DNA from: Petrolisthes cinctipes
Taxonomy: Eukaryota; Arthropoda; Malacostraca; Decapoda; Porcellanidae
Length of the DNA: 64,000 nt
Assembly: GCA_033782935.1 (NCBI GenBank)
Contig: JAWQEG010000474.1
Location: forward strand, 1,426,001 to 1,490,000
Direction of reading: 5' to 3'
The first letter of the stretch is position 1. Every line of letters begins with the position of its first letter. The notes under the pieces were generated by a model, which worked only from the letters and a program-made list of their open reading frames with translations, had not been told where the DNA came from and searched no databases. The position numbers and the translations under genes were made by a program. Shown one piece after another: positions 34,967-46,597 of the stretch.

Positions 34967-37900
34967 CGATTTTTAGCATGTTTTTAGCCTATATTTTGAA
35001 AATATTCTAGCACTGAGTACAGATTGCTTCTGGGACCCCAAAATATTGAATTTTCGGGTGTTTTGAGCCTGAATTTGAGATATAAACGGGTACAGAAGAT
35101 ACATGTACATATTGACTTTGGGCACCAAAAATATCGATTTTCAGCATGTTTTGGGCCTGAATTTTGAAAATACTCTAACACGGAGTAGGCATGTACAGAT
35201 TGCTTCTGGGACCCCAAAATATTGAATTTTCGGGTGTTTTGAGCCTGAATATGAGATATAAACGGGTACTGAAGATGCATGCACATATCGACTTTTGTGC
35301 ACCTAAAAGATCGATTTTCAGTATGTTTTGAGCATGTATTTTGAAAATACTCTAACACGGAGTAGGAATGTACAGATCGCTTCTGGGACCCCTAAATATC
35401 GAATTTTCGGGTGTTTTGGGACTGAATTTGAGATATCGACTTTTTGGCACCTAAAAGATCGATTTTTAGCATGTTTTTAGCCTATATTTTGAAAATATTC
35501 TAGCACTGAGTAGGCATGTACAGATTGCTTCTGGGACCCCAAAATATTGAATTTTCGGGTGTTTTGAGCCTGAATTTGAGATATAAACGGGTACAGAAGA
35601 TACATGCACATATTGACTTTGGGCACCAAAAATATCGATTTTCAGCATGTTTTGGGCCTGAATTTTGAAAATACTCTAACACGGAGTAGGCATGTACAGA
35701 TCGCTTCTGGGACCCCAAAATATCGAATTTTCGGGTGTTTAGGGCCAGAATTTGAGATATAAACGGGTACAGAAGATGCATGCACATATCGACTTTTGGG
35801 CACCTAAAAGATCGATTTTCAGTATGTTTTTGGCCTGTATTTTGAAAATACTCTAACACGGAGTAGGCATGTACAGATACCTTCTGGGACCTCTAAATAT
35901 CGAATTTTCGTGTGTTTTGGGACTGAATTTGAGATATCGATTTTTTGGCACCTAAAATGTCGATTTTTAGCATGTTTTTAGCCTATATTTTGAAAATATT
36001 CTAGCACTGTGTAGGCATGTACAGATTGCTTCTGGGACCCCAAAATATTGAATTTTCGGGTGTTTTGAGCCTGAATTTGAGATATAAACGGGTACAGAAG
36101 ATACATGCACATATTGACTTTGGGCATCTAAAATATCGATTTTCAGCATGTTTTGGGCCTGTATTTTGAAAATACTCTAACACTGAGTAGGCATGTACAG
36201 ATTGCTTCTTGGACCCCAAAATATTGAATTTTCGGGTGTTTTGAGCCTGAATTTGAGATATAAACGGGTACTGAAGATGCATGCACATATCGACTTTTGT
36301 GCACCTAAAAGATCGATTTTCAGTATGTTTTGAGCATGTATTTTGAAAATACACTAACACGGAGTAGGCATGTACAGATCGCTTCTGGGACCCCTAAATA
36401 TCGAATTTTCGGGTGTTTTGGGACTGAATTTGAGATATCGACTTTTTGGCACCTAAAAGATCGATTTTTAGCATGTTTTTAGCCTATATTTTGAAAATAT
36501 TCTAGCACTGAGTAGGCATGTACAGATTGCTTCTGGGACCCCAAAATATTGAATTTTCGGGTGTTTTGAGCCTGAATTTGAGATATAAACGTTTACAGAA
36601 GATACATGCACATATTGACTTTGGGCACCAAAAATATCGATTTTCAGCATGTTTTGGGCCTGAATTTTGAAAATACTCTAACACGGAGTAGGCATGTACA
36701 GATCGCTTCTGGGACCCCAAAATATCGAATTTTCGGGTGTTTAGGGCCAGAATTTGAGATATAAACGGGTACAGAAGATGCATGCCCATATCGACTTTTG
36801 GGCACCTAAAAGATCGATTTTCAGTATGTTTTTGGCCTGTATTTTGAAAATACTCTAACACGGAGTAGGCATGTACAGATACCTTCTGGGACCTCTAAAT
36901 ATCGAATTTTCGGGTGTTTTGGGACTGAATTTGAGATATCGATTTTTTGGCACCTAAAATGTCGATTTTTAGCATGTTTTTAGCCTATATTTTGAAAATA
37001 TTCTAGCACTGTGTAGGCATGTACAGATTGCTTCTGGGACCCCAAAATATTGAATTTTCGGGTGTTTTGAGCCTGAATTTGAGATATAAACGGGTACAGA
37101 AGATACATTCACATATTGACTTTGTGCATCTAAAATATCGATTTTCAGCATCTTTTGGGCCTGTATTTTGAAAATACTCTAACACGGAGTAGGCATGTAC
37201 AGATCGCCTCTGGGACCCCAAAATATCGAATTTTCGGGTGTTTAGGGCCAGAATTTGAGATATAAACGGGTACAGAAGATGCATGCCCATATCGACTTTT
37301 GGGCACCTAAAAGATCGATTTTCAGTATGTTTTTGGCCTGTATTTTGAAAATACTCTAACACGGAGTAGGCATGTACAGATACCTTCTGGGACCTCTAAA
37401 TATCGAATTTTCGGGTGTTTTGGGACTGAATTTGAGATATCGATTTTTTGGCACCTAAAATGTCGATTTTTAGCATGTTTTTAGCCTATATTTTGAAAAT
37501 ATTCTAGCACTGTGTAGGCATGTACAGATTGCTTCTGGGACCCCAAAATATTGAATTTTCGGGTGTTTTGAGCCTGAATTTGAGATATAAACGGGTACAG
37601 AAGATACATGCACATATTGACTTTGTGCATCTAAAATATCGATTTTCAGCATGTTTTGGGCCTGTATTTTGAAAATACTCTAACACTGAGTAGGCATGTA
37701 CAGATTGCTTCTGGGACCCTAAAATATTGAATTTTTGGGTGTTTTGAGCCTGAATACGAGATATAAACGGGTACTGAAGATGCATGCACATATCGACTTT
37801 TGTGAACCTAAAAGATCGATTTTCAGTATGTTTTGAGCATGTATTTTGAAAATACTCTAACACGGAGTAGGCATGTACAGATCGCTTTTGGGACCCCTAA

Positions 37901-38132
37901 ATATCGAATTTTCGGGATTTTTGGGACTGAATTTGAGATATCGACTTTTTGGCATCTAAAAGATCGATTTTTAGCATGTTTTTAGCCTATATTTTGAAAA
38001 TATTCTAGCACTGAGTACAGATTGCTTCTGGGACCCCAAAATATTGAATTTTCGGGTGTTTTGAGCCTGAATTTGAGATATAAACGGGTACAGAAGATAC
38101 ATGCACATATTGACTTTGGGCACCAAAAATAT
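34967..38132. repeat. 2,998-bp super-HOR, copy 5, plus the start of the next unit
   Basis: Units start at 34,967 (493), 35,460, 35,961, 36,462, 36,963 and 37,464, followed by an A2 with the 8-bp deletion at 37,965. They follow copy 4 at an offset of 2,998 bp. Private single-base changes include tacatgtacat (35,102), tcgtgtgtttt (35,909), gcttcttgga (36,204) and gatcgcctctg (37,202). Confidence 0.85.
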
Positions 38133-38633
38133 CGATTTTCAGCATGTTTTGGGCCTGAATTTTGAAAATACTCTAACACGGAGTAGGCATGTACAGATCG
38201 CTTCTGGGACCCCAAAATATTGAATTTTCGGGTGTTTTGAGCCTGAATTTGAGATATAAACGGGTACAGAAGATACATGCACATATTGACTTTGGGCATC
38301 TAAAATATCGATTTTCAGCATGTTTTGGGCCTGTATTTTGAAAATACTCTAACACGGAGTAGGCATGTACAGATTGCTTCTGGGACCCCAAAATATTGAA
38401 TTTTCGGGTGTTTTGAGCCTGAATTTGAGATATAAACGGGTACTGAAGATGCATGCACATATCGACTTTTGTGCACCTAAAAGATCGATTTTCAGTATGT
38501 TTTGAGCATGTATTTTGAAAATACTCTAACAGGGAGTAGGCATGTACAGATCGCTTCTGGGACCCCTAAATATCGAATTTTCGGGTGTTTTGGGACTGAA
38601 TTTGAGATATCGACTTTTTGGCACCTAAAAGAT
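37965..38633. repeat. 669-bp tetramer at the left/middle domain boundary
   Basis: Monomers start at 37,965 (A2, 8-bp deletion, 168 bp), 38,133 (B/A1 chimera, 176 bp), 38,309 (B1) and 38,486 (C1 with aacagggag). The first two match 19,221 and 24,531, and the aacagggag allele matches 1,946, 6,764 and 10,079. The unit therefore joins sequence types seen in two places in the left domain. Confidence 0.82.
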
Positions 38634-40460
38634 CGATTTTTAGCATGTTTTTAGCCTATATTTTGAAAATATTCTAGCACTGAGTAGGCATGTACAGATT
38701 GCTTCTGGGACCCCAAAATATTGAATTTTCGGGTGTTTTGAGCCTGAATTTGAGATATAAACGGGTACAGAAGATACATGCACATATTGACTTTGGGCAC
38801 CAAAAATATCGATTTTCAGCATGTTTTGGGCCTGAATTTTGAAAATACTCTAACACGGAGTAGGCATGTACAGATCGCTTCTGGGACCCCAAAATATCGA
38901 ATTTTCGGGTGTTTAGGGCCAGAATTTGAGATATAAACGGGTACAGAAGATGCATGCACATATCGACTTTTGGGCACCTAAGAGATCGATTTTCAGTATG
39001 TTTTTGGCCTGTATTTTGAAAATACTCTAACACAGAGTTGGCATGTACAGATACCTTCTGGGACCTCTAAATATCGAATTTTCGGGTGTTTTGGGACTGA
39101 ATTTGAGATATCGATTTTTTGGCACCTAAAATGTCGATTTTTAGCATGTTTTTAGCCTATATTCTGAAAATATTCTAGCACTGTGTAGGCATGTACAGAT
39201 TGCTTCTGGGACCCCAAAATATTGAATTTTCGGGTGTTTTGAGCCTGAATTTGAGATATAAACGGGTACAGAAGATACATGCACATATTGACTTTGGGCA
39301 TCTAAAATATCGATTTTCAGCATGTTTTGGGCCTGTATTTTGAAAATACTCTAACACTGAGTAGGCATGTACAGATTGCTTCTGGGACCCCAAAATATTG
39401 AATTTTCGGGTGTTTTGAGCCTGAATTTGAGATATAAACGGGTACTGAAGATGCATGCACATATCGACTTTTGTGCACCTAAAAGATCGATTTTCAGTAT
39501 GTTTTGAGCATGTATTTTGAAAATACTCTAACACGGAGTAGGCATGTACAGATCGCTTCTGGGACCCCTAAATAACGAATGTTCGGGTGTTTTGGGACTG
39601 AATTTGAGATATCGACTTTTTGGCACCTAAAAGATCGATTTTTAGCATGTTTTTAGCCTATATTTTGAAAATATTCTGGCACTGAGTAGGCATGTACAGA
39701 TTGCTTCTGGGACCCCAAAATATTGAATTTTCGGGTGTTTTGAGCCTGAATTTGAGATATAAACGGGTACAGAAGATACATGCACATATTGACTTTGGGC
39801 ATCTAAAATATCGATTTTCAGCATGTTTTGGGCCTGTATTTTGAAAATACTCTAACACTGAGTAGGCATGTACAGATTGCTTCTGGGACCCAAAAATAAT
39901 GAATTTTCGGGTGTTTTGAGCCTGAATTTGAGATATAAACGGGTACTGAAGATGCATGCACATATCGACTTTTGTGCACCTAAAAGATCGATTTTTAGTA
40001 TGTTTTGAGCATGTATTTAGAAAATACTCTAACACGGAGTAGGCATGTACAGATCGCTTCTGGGACCCCAAAATATCGAATTTTCGGGTGTTTTGGGACT
40101 GAATTGGAGATATCGACTTTTTGGCACCAAAAAGATCGATTTTTAGCATGTTTTTAGCCTATATTTTGAAAATATTCTAGCACTGAGTAGGCATGTACAG
40201 ATTGCTTCTGGGACCCCAAAATGTTGAATTTTCGGGTGTTTTGAGCCTGAATTTGAGATATAAACGGGTACAGAAGATATATGCGCATACTGACTTTGGG
40301 CACCAAAAATATCGATTTTCAGCATGTTTTGGGCCTGAATTTTGAAAATAATCTAACACGGTGTAGGCATGTACAGATACCTTCTGGGACCTCGAAATAT
40401 CGAATTTTCGGGTGTTTTGGGACTGAATTTGAGATATCGATTTTTTGGCACCTAAAATGT
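38634..40460. repeat. Three trimers and a 324-bp dimer, copy 1 of a long-range pair
   Basis: Units start at 38,634, 39,135, 39,636 and 40,137 (dimer A2-C2). Markers are cctaagagatcg, cacagagttgg, tatattctgaaaat, aataacgaatgttc, cgatttttagtatg, atatatgcgcatac and taatctaacacggtg. All recur at 46,598-48,414 at an offset of 7,954 bp. Confidence 0.87.
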
Positions 40461-41138
40461 CGATTTTTAGCATGTTTTTAGCCTATATTTTGAAAATATT
40501 CTAGCACTGTGTAGGCATGTACAGATTGCTTCTGGGACCCCAAAATATTGAATTTTCGGGTGTTTTGAGCCTGAATTTGAGATATAAACGGGTACAGAAG
40601 ATACATGCACATATTGACTTTGGGCATCTAAAATATCGATTTTCAACATGTTTTGGGCCTGTATTTTGAAAATACTCTAACACTGAGTAGGCATGTACAG
40701 ATTGCTTCTGGGACCCCAAAATGTTGAATTTTCGGGTGTTTTGAGCCTGAATTTGAGATATAAACGGGTACTGAAGATGCATGCACATATCGACTTTTGT
40801 GCACCTAAAAGATCGATTTTCGATATGTTTTGAGCATGTATTTTGAAAATACTCTAACACGGAGTAGGCATGTACAGATTGCTTCTGGGACCCCAAAATC
40901 TTGAATTTTCGGGTGTTTTGAGCCTGAATTTGAGATATAAACGGGTACAGGAGATGCATGCACATATCGACTTTTGTGCACCTAAAGGATCGATTTTCAG
41001 TATGTTTTTGGCCTGTATTTTGAAAATACTCTAACACGGAGTAGGCATGTACAGATTCCTTCTGAGACCTCTAAATATCGAATTTTCGGGTGTTTTGTGA
41101 CTGAATTTGAGATATCGATTTTTTGGCACCTAAAATGT
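40461..41138. repeat. 678-bp tetramer
   Basis: Monomers start at 40,461 (A1), 40,637 (B), 40,814 (chimera opening cgattttcgatatg, containing ccaaaatcttg and ggtacaggagatg) and 40,991 (C2, aggatcg, agattccttctgagacc). It resembles a pentamer from which one monomer length was removed; compare 48,415-49,268. Confidence 0.83.
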
Positions 41139-42318
41139 CGATTTTTACCATGTTTTTTAGCCTATATTTTGAAAATATTCTAGCACTGTGTAGGCATGTA
41201 CAGATTGCTTCTGGGACCCCAAAATATTGAATTTTCGGGTGTTTTGAGCCTGAATTTAAGATATAAACGGGTACTAAAGATGCATGCACATATCGACTTT
41301 TGTGCACCTAAAAGATCGATTTTCAGTATGTTTTGAGCATGTATTTTGAAAATACTCTAACACGGAGTAGGCATGTACAGATCGCTTCTGGGACCCCTAA
41401 ATAACGAATGTTCGGGTGTTTTGGGACTGAATTTGAGATATCGACTTTTTGGCACCTAAAAGATCGATTTTTAGCATGTTTTTAGCCTATATTTTGAAAT
41501 TATTCTAGCACTGAGTAGGCATGTACAGATTGCTTCTGGGACCCCAAAATATTGAATTTTCGGGTGTTTTGAGCCTGAATTTGAGATATAAACGGGTACA
41601 GAAGATACATGCACATATTGACTTTGAGCATCTAAAATATCGATTTTCAACATGTTTTGGGCCTGTATTTTGAAAATACTCTAACACTGTGTAGGCATGT
41701 ACAGATTGCTTCTGGGACCCCAAAATAATGAATTTTCGGGTGTTTTGAGCCTGAATTTGAGATATAAACGGGTACTAAAGATGCATGCACATATCGACTT
41801 TTGTGCACCTAAAAGATCGATTTTCAGTATGTTTTGAGCATGTATTTTGAAAATACTCTAACACGGAGTAGGCATGTACAGATTGCTTCTGGGACCCCAA
41901 AATATTGAATTTTCGGGTGTTTTGAGCCTGAATTTGAGATATAAACGGGTACAGAAGATACATGCACATATTGACTTTGGGCACAAAAAATATCGATTTT
42001 CATCATGTTTTGGGACTGAATTTTGAAAATACTCTAACACGGAGTAGGCATGTACAGATCGCTTCCGGGACCCCAAAATATCGAATTTTCGGGTGTTTAG
42101 GGCCAGAATTTGAGATATAAACGGGTACAGGAGATGCATGCACATATCGACTTTTGTGCACCTAAAGGATCGATTTTCAGTATGTTTTTGGCCTGTATTT
42201 TGAAAATACTCTAACACGGAGTAGGCATGTACAGATTCCTTCTGAGACCTCTAAATATCGAATTTTCGGGTGTTTTGTGACTGAATTTGAGATATCGATT
42301 TTTTGGCACCTAAAATGT
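41139..42318. repeat. 326-bp dimer plus 854-bp pentamer (1,180 bp)
   Basis: The dimer (41,139; 178 + 148 bp) has an A/B1 chimera with accatgttttttagcc, gaatttaagat and tactaaagatg. The pentamer (41,465) has monomers at 41,465 (A), 41,641 (B), 41,818 (C1/A chimera ending gcacaaaaaatat), 41,994 (B2, catcatgttttgggactg) and 42,171 (C2). The period of 1,180 bp leads into a second copy at 42,319. Confidence 0.83.
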
Positions 42319-43145
42319 CGATTTTTACCATGTTTTTTAGCCTATATTTTGAAAATATTCTAGCACTGTGTAGGCATGTACAGATTGCTTCTGGGACCCC
42401 AAAATATTGAATTTTCGGGTGTTTTGAGCCTGAATTTAAGATATAAACGGGTACTAAAGATGCATGCACATATCGACTTTTGTGCACCTAAAAGATCGAT
42501 TTTCAGTATGTTTTGAGCATGTATTTTGAAAATACTCTAACACGGAGTAGGCATGTACAGATCGCTTCTGGGACCCCTAAATAACGAATGTTCGGGTGTT
42601 TTGGGACTGAATTTGAGATATCGACTTTTTGGCACCTAAAAGATCGATTTTTAGCATGTTTTTAGCCTATATTTTGAAATTATTAAAGCACTGAGTAGGC
42701 ATGTACAGATTGCTTCTGGGACCCCAAAATATTGAATTTTCGGGTGTTTTGAGCCTGAATTTGAGATATAAACGGGTACAGAAGATACATGCACATATTG
42801 ACTTTGGGCATCTAAAATATCGATTTTCAACATGTTTTTGGCCTGTATTTTGAAAATACTCTAACACTGAGTAGGCATGTATCGATTGCTTCTGGGACCC
42901 CAAAATAATGAATTTTCGGGTGTTTTGAGCCTGAATTTGAGATATAAACGGGTACTGAAGATGCATGCACATATCGACTTTTGTGCACTTAAAAGATCGA
43001 TTTTCAGTATGTTTTGAGCATGTATTTTGAAAATACTCTAACACGGAGTAGGCATGTACAGATCGCTTCTGGGACCCCTAAATATCGAATTTTCGGGTGT
43101 TTTGGGACTGAATTTGAGATATCGACTTTTTGGCACCTAAAAGAT
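42319..43145. repeat. Second, shorter copy of the 1,180-bp period
   Basis: The dimer at 42,319 (326 bp) and the A of the next trimer at 42,645 match 41,139 and 41,465, sharing aataacgaatg and ttgaaattatt. The trimer (A, B, C1) then ends at 43,145 instead of continuing as a pentamer. It has tattaaagcac near 42,683 and gtatcgattgc in B. Confidence 0.83.
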
Positions 43146-43459
43146 CGATTTTTAGCATGTTTTTAGCATATATTTTGAAAATATTCTAGCACTGTACAGA
43201 TTGCTTCTGGGACTTAAAAATATTGAATTTTCGGGTGTTTTGAGCCTGAATTTAAGATATAAACGGGTACAGAAGATACATGCACATATTAACTTTGGGC
43301 ACCAAAAATATCGATTTTCAGCATGTTTTGGGCCTGAATTTTGAAAATAATCTAACACGGTGTAGGCATGTACAGATACCTTCTGGGACCTCGAAATATC
43401 GAATTTTCGGGTGTTTTGGGACTGAATTTGAGATATTGATTTTTTGGCACCTAAAATGT
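43146..43459. repeat. 314-bp dimer (A2 with 10-bp deletion, C2)
   Basis: A is 166 bp with gcactgtacag and gggacttaaaaat; C starts at 43,312 with taatctaacacggtg and gacctcgaaat. A copy lies at 50,096-50,409. Confidence 0.87.
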
Positions 43460-44460
43460 CGATTTTTAGCATGTTTTTAGCCTATATTTTGAAAATATTC
43501 TAGCACTGTGTAGGCATGTACAGATTGCTTCTGGGACCCCAAAATATTGAATTTTCGGGTGTTTTGAGCCTGAATTTGAGATATAAACGGGTACAGAAGA
43601 TACATGCACATATTGACTTTGGGCATCTAAAATATCGATTTTCAGCATGTTTTGGGCCTGTATTTTGAAAATACTCTAACACTGAGTAGGCATGTACAGA
43701 TTGCTTCTGGGACCCCAAAATATTGAATTTTCGGGTGTTTTGAGCCTGAATTTGAGATATAAACGGGTACTGAAGATGCATGCACATATCGACTTTTGTG
43801 CACCTAAAAGATCGATTTTCAGTATGTTTTGAGCATGTATTTTGAAAATACTCTAACACGGAGTAGGCATGTACAGATCGCTTCTGGGAACCCTAAATAT
43901 CGAATTTTCGGGTGTTTTGGGACTGAATTTGAGATATCGACTTTTTGGCATCTAAAAGATCGATTTTTAGCATGTTTTTAGCCTATATTTTGAAAATATT
44001 CTAGCACTGAGTAGGCATGTACAGATTGCTTCTGGGACCCCAAAATATTGAATTTTCGGATGTTTTGAGCCTGAATTTGAGATATAAACGGGTACAGAAG
44101 ATACATGCACATATTGACTTTGGGCACCAAAATATCGATTTTCAGCATGTTTTGGGCCTGAATTTTGAAAATACTCTAACACGGAGTAGGCATGTACAGA
44201 TCGCTTCTGGGACCCCAAAATATCGAATTTTCGGGTGTTTAGGGCCAGAATTTGAGATATAAACGGGTACAGAAGATGCATGCACATATCGACTTTTGGG
44301 CACCTAAAAGATCGATTTTCAGTATGTTTTTGGCCTGTATTTTGAAAATACTCTAACACGGAGTAGGCAAGTACAGATACCTTCTGGGACCTCTAAATAT
44401 CGAATTTTCGGGTGTTTTGTGACTGAATTTGAGATATCGATTTTTTGGCACCTAAAATGT
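43460..44460. repeat. 501-bp X trimer and 500-bp Y trimer
   Basis: Units start at 43,460 and 43,961. The second has a 175-bp A2 (one a lost in gcaccaaaatatcg), cggatgttttgag and gtaggcaagtac. The same pair is at 54,297 and 54,798. The copy at 50,410 has lost 323 bp of it. Confidence 0.87.
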
Positions 44461-45788
44461 CTATTTTTAGCATGTTTTTTAGCCTATATTTTGAAAATAT
44501 TCTAGCACCGTGTAGGCATGTACAGATTGCTTCTGGGACCCCAAAATATTGAATTTTCGGGTGTTTTAAGCCTGAATTTGAGATATAAACGGGTACTGAA
44601 GATGCATGCACATATCGACTTTTGTGCACCTAAAAGATCGATTTTCAGTATGTTTTGAGCATGTATTTTGAAAATACTCTAACACGGAGTAGGCATGTAC
44701 AGATCGCTTCTGGGACCCCTAAATATCGAATTTTCGGGTGTTTTGGGACTGAATTTGAGATATCGACTTTTTGGCACCTAAAAGATCGATTTTTAGCATG
44801 TTTTTAGCCTATATTTTGAAAATATTCTAGCACTGAGTAGGCATGTACAGATTGCTTCTGGGACCCCAAAATATTGAATTTTCGGGTGTTTTGAGCCTGA
44901 ATTTGAGATATAAACGGGTACAGAAGATACATGCACATATTGACTTTGGGCACCAAAAATATCGATTTTCAGCATGTTTTGGGCCTGAATTTTGAAAATA
45001 CTCTAACACGGAGTAGGCATGTACAGATCGCTTCTGGGACCCCAAAATATCGAATTTTCGGGTGTTTAGGGCCAGAATTTGAGATATAAACGGGTACAGA
45101 ACATGCATGCACATATCGACTTTTGGGCACCTAAAAGATCGATTTTCAGTATGTTTTTGGCCTGTATTTTGAAAATACTCTAACACGGAGTAGGCATGTA
45201 CAGATACCTTCTGGGACCTCTAAATATCGAATTTTCGGGTGTTTTGGGACTGAATTTGAGATATCGATTTTTTGGCACCTAAAATGTCGATTTTTAGCAT
45301 GTTTTTAGCCTATATTTTGAAAATATTCTAGCACTGTGTAGGCATGTACAGATTGCTCCTGGGACCCCAAAATATTGAATTTTCGGGTGTTTTGAGCCTG
45401 AATTTGAGATATAAACGGGTACAGAAGATACATGCACATATTGACTTTGTGCATCTAAAATATCGATTTTCAGCATGTTTTGGGCCTGTATTTTGAAAAT
45501 ACTCTAACACTGAGTAGGCATGTACAGATTGCTTCTGGGACCCCAAAATATTGAATTTTCGGGTGTTTTGAGCCTGAATTTGAGATATAAACGGGTACTG
45601 AAGATGCATGCACATATCGACTTTTGTGCACCTAAAAGATCGATTTTCAGTATGTTTTGAGCATGTATTTTGAAAATACTCTAACACGGAGTAGGCATGT
45701 ACAGATCGCTTCTGGGACCCCTAAATATCGAATTTTCGGGTGTTTTGGGACTGAATTTGAGATATCGACTTTTTGGCACCTAAAAGAT
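44461..45788. repeat. 326-bp dimer and two trimers
   Basis: Units start at 44,461 (A/B1 chimera with six Ts, gcaccgtg and gttttaagcctg; then C1), 44,787 (Y) and 45,288 (X, with attgctcctggg). Confidence 0.87.
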
Positions 45789-46597
45789 CGATTTTTAGCA
45801 TGTTTTTAGCCTATATTTTGAAAATATTCTAGCACTGAGTACAGATTGCTTCTGGGACCCCAAAATATTGAATTTTCGGGTGTTTTGAGCCTGAATTTGA
45901 GATATAAACGGGTACAGAAGATACATGCACATATTGACTTTGGGCACCAAAAATATCGATTTTCAGCATGTTTTGGGCCTGAATTTTGAAAATACTCTAA
46001 CACGGAGTAGGCATGTACAGATCGCTTCTGGGCCCCCTAAATATCGAATTTTCGGGTGTTTTGGGACTGAATTTGAGATATCGACTTTTTGGCACCTAAA
46101 AGATCGATTTTTAGCATGTTTTTAGCCTATATTTTGAAAATATTCTAGCACTGAGTACAGATTGCTTCTGGGACCCCAAAATATTGAATTTTCGGGTGTT
46201 TTGAGCCTGAATTTGAGATATAAACGGATACAGAAGATACATGCACATATTGACTTTGGGCACCAAAAATATCGATTTTCAGCATGTTTTGGGCCTGAAT
46301 TTTGAAAATACTCTAACACGGAGTAGGCATGTACAGATCGCTTCTGGGACCCCAAAATATCGAATTTTCGGGTGTTTAGGGCCAGAATTTGAGATATAAA
46401 CGGGTACTGAAGATGCATGCACATATCGACTTTTGGGCACCTAAAAGATCGATTTTCAGTATGTTTTGAGCATATATTTTGAAAATACTCTAACACGGAG
46501 TATACATGTACAGATCGCTTCTGGGACCCCTAAATATCGAATTTTCGGGTGTTTTGGGACTGAATTTGAGATATCGACTTTTTGGCACCTAAAAGAT
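45789..46597. repeat. 316-bp dimer and 493-bp trimer, both with the 8-bp deletion
   Basis: The dimer is A2 (168 bp) joined to C (45,957, with gggccccctaaat). The trimer at 46,105 has A2 with aaacggatacag, B2 at 46,273 and C1 at 46,450 with gagtatacatg. These are among the few 8-bp-deletion units outside the left domain. Confidence 0.86.

Larger units (their letters stand above)
1..38633. repeat. Left domain: highly homogeneous array built of super-HORs
   Basis: This part consists of near-identical trimers (501 bp, or 493 bp with an 8-bp deletion), six 325-bp dimers, three 324-bp dimers and two tetramers. Neighbouring blocks of 1.8 to 5.3 kb repeat with only scattered single-base differences. 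A linked marker pair is confined to it: gg-to-tt in the A monomer (aaacgtttacag), followed by gcatgcccat in the next B; I find 11 copies, the last near 36,590. The low divergence between copies implies recent amplification. Confidence 0.85.

Noticed and set aside
40281..40481. 66-aa and 81-aa plus-strand frames (also near 43,280, 44,017, 45,925, 48,235, 50,230, 54,117 and 54,854) as small genes
   Set aside because: They appear only where a dimer or a one-base deletion changes the frame of the satellite; the sequence is ordinary A/C monomer.
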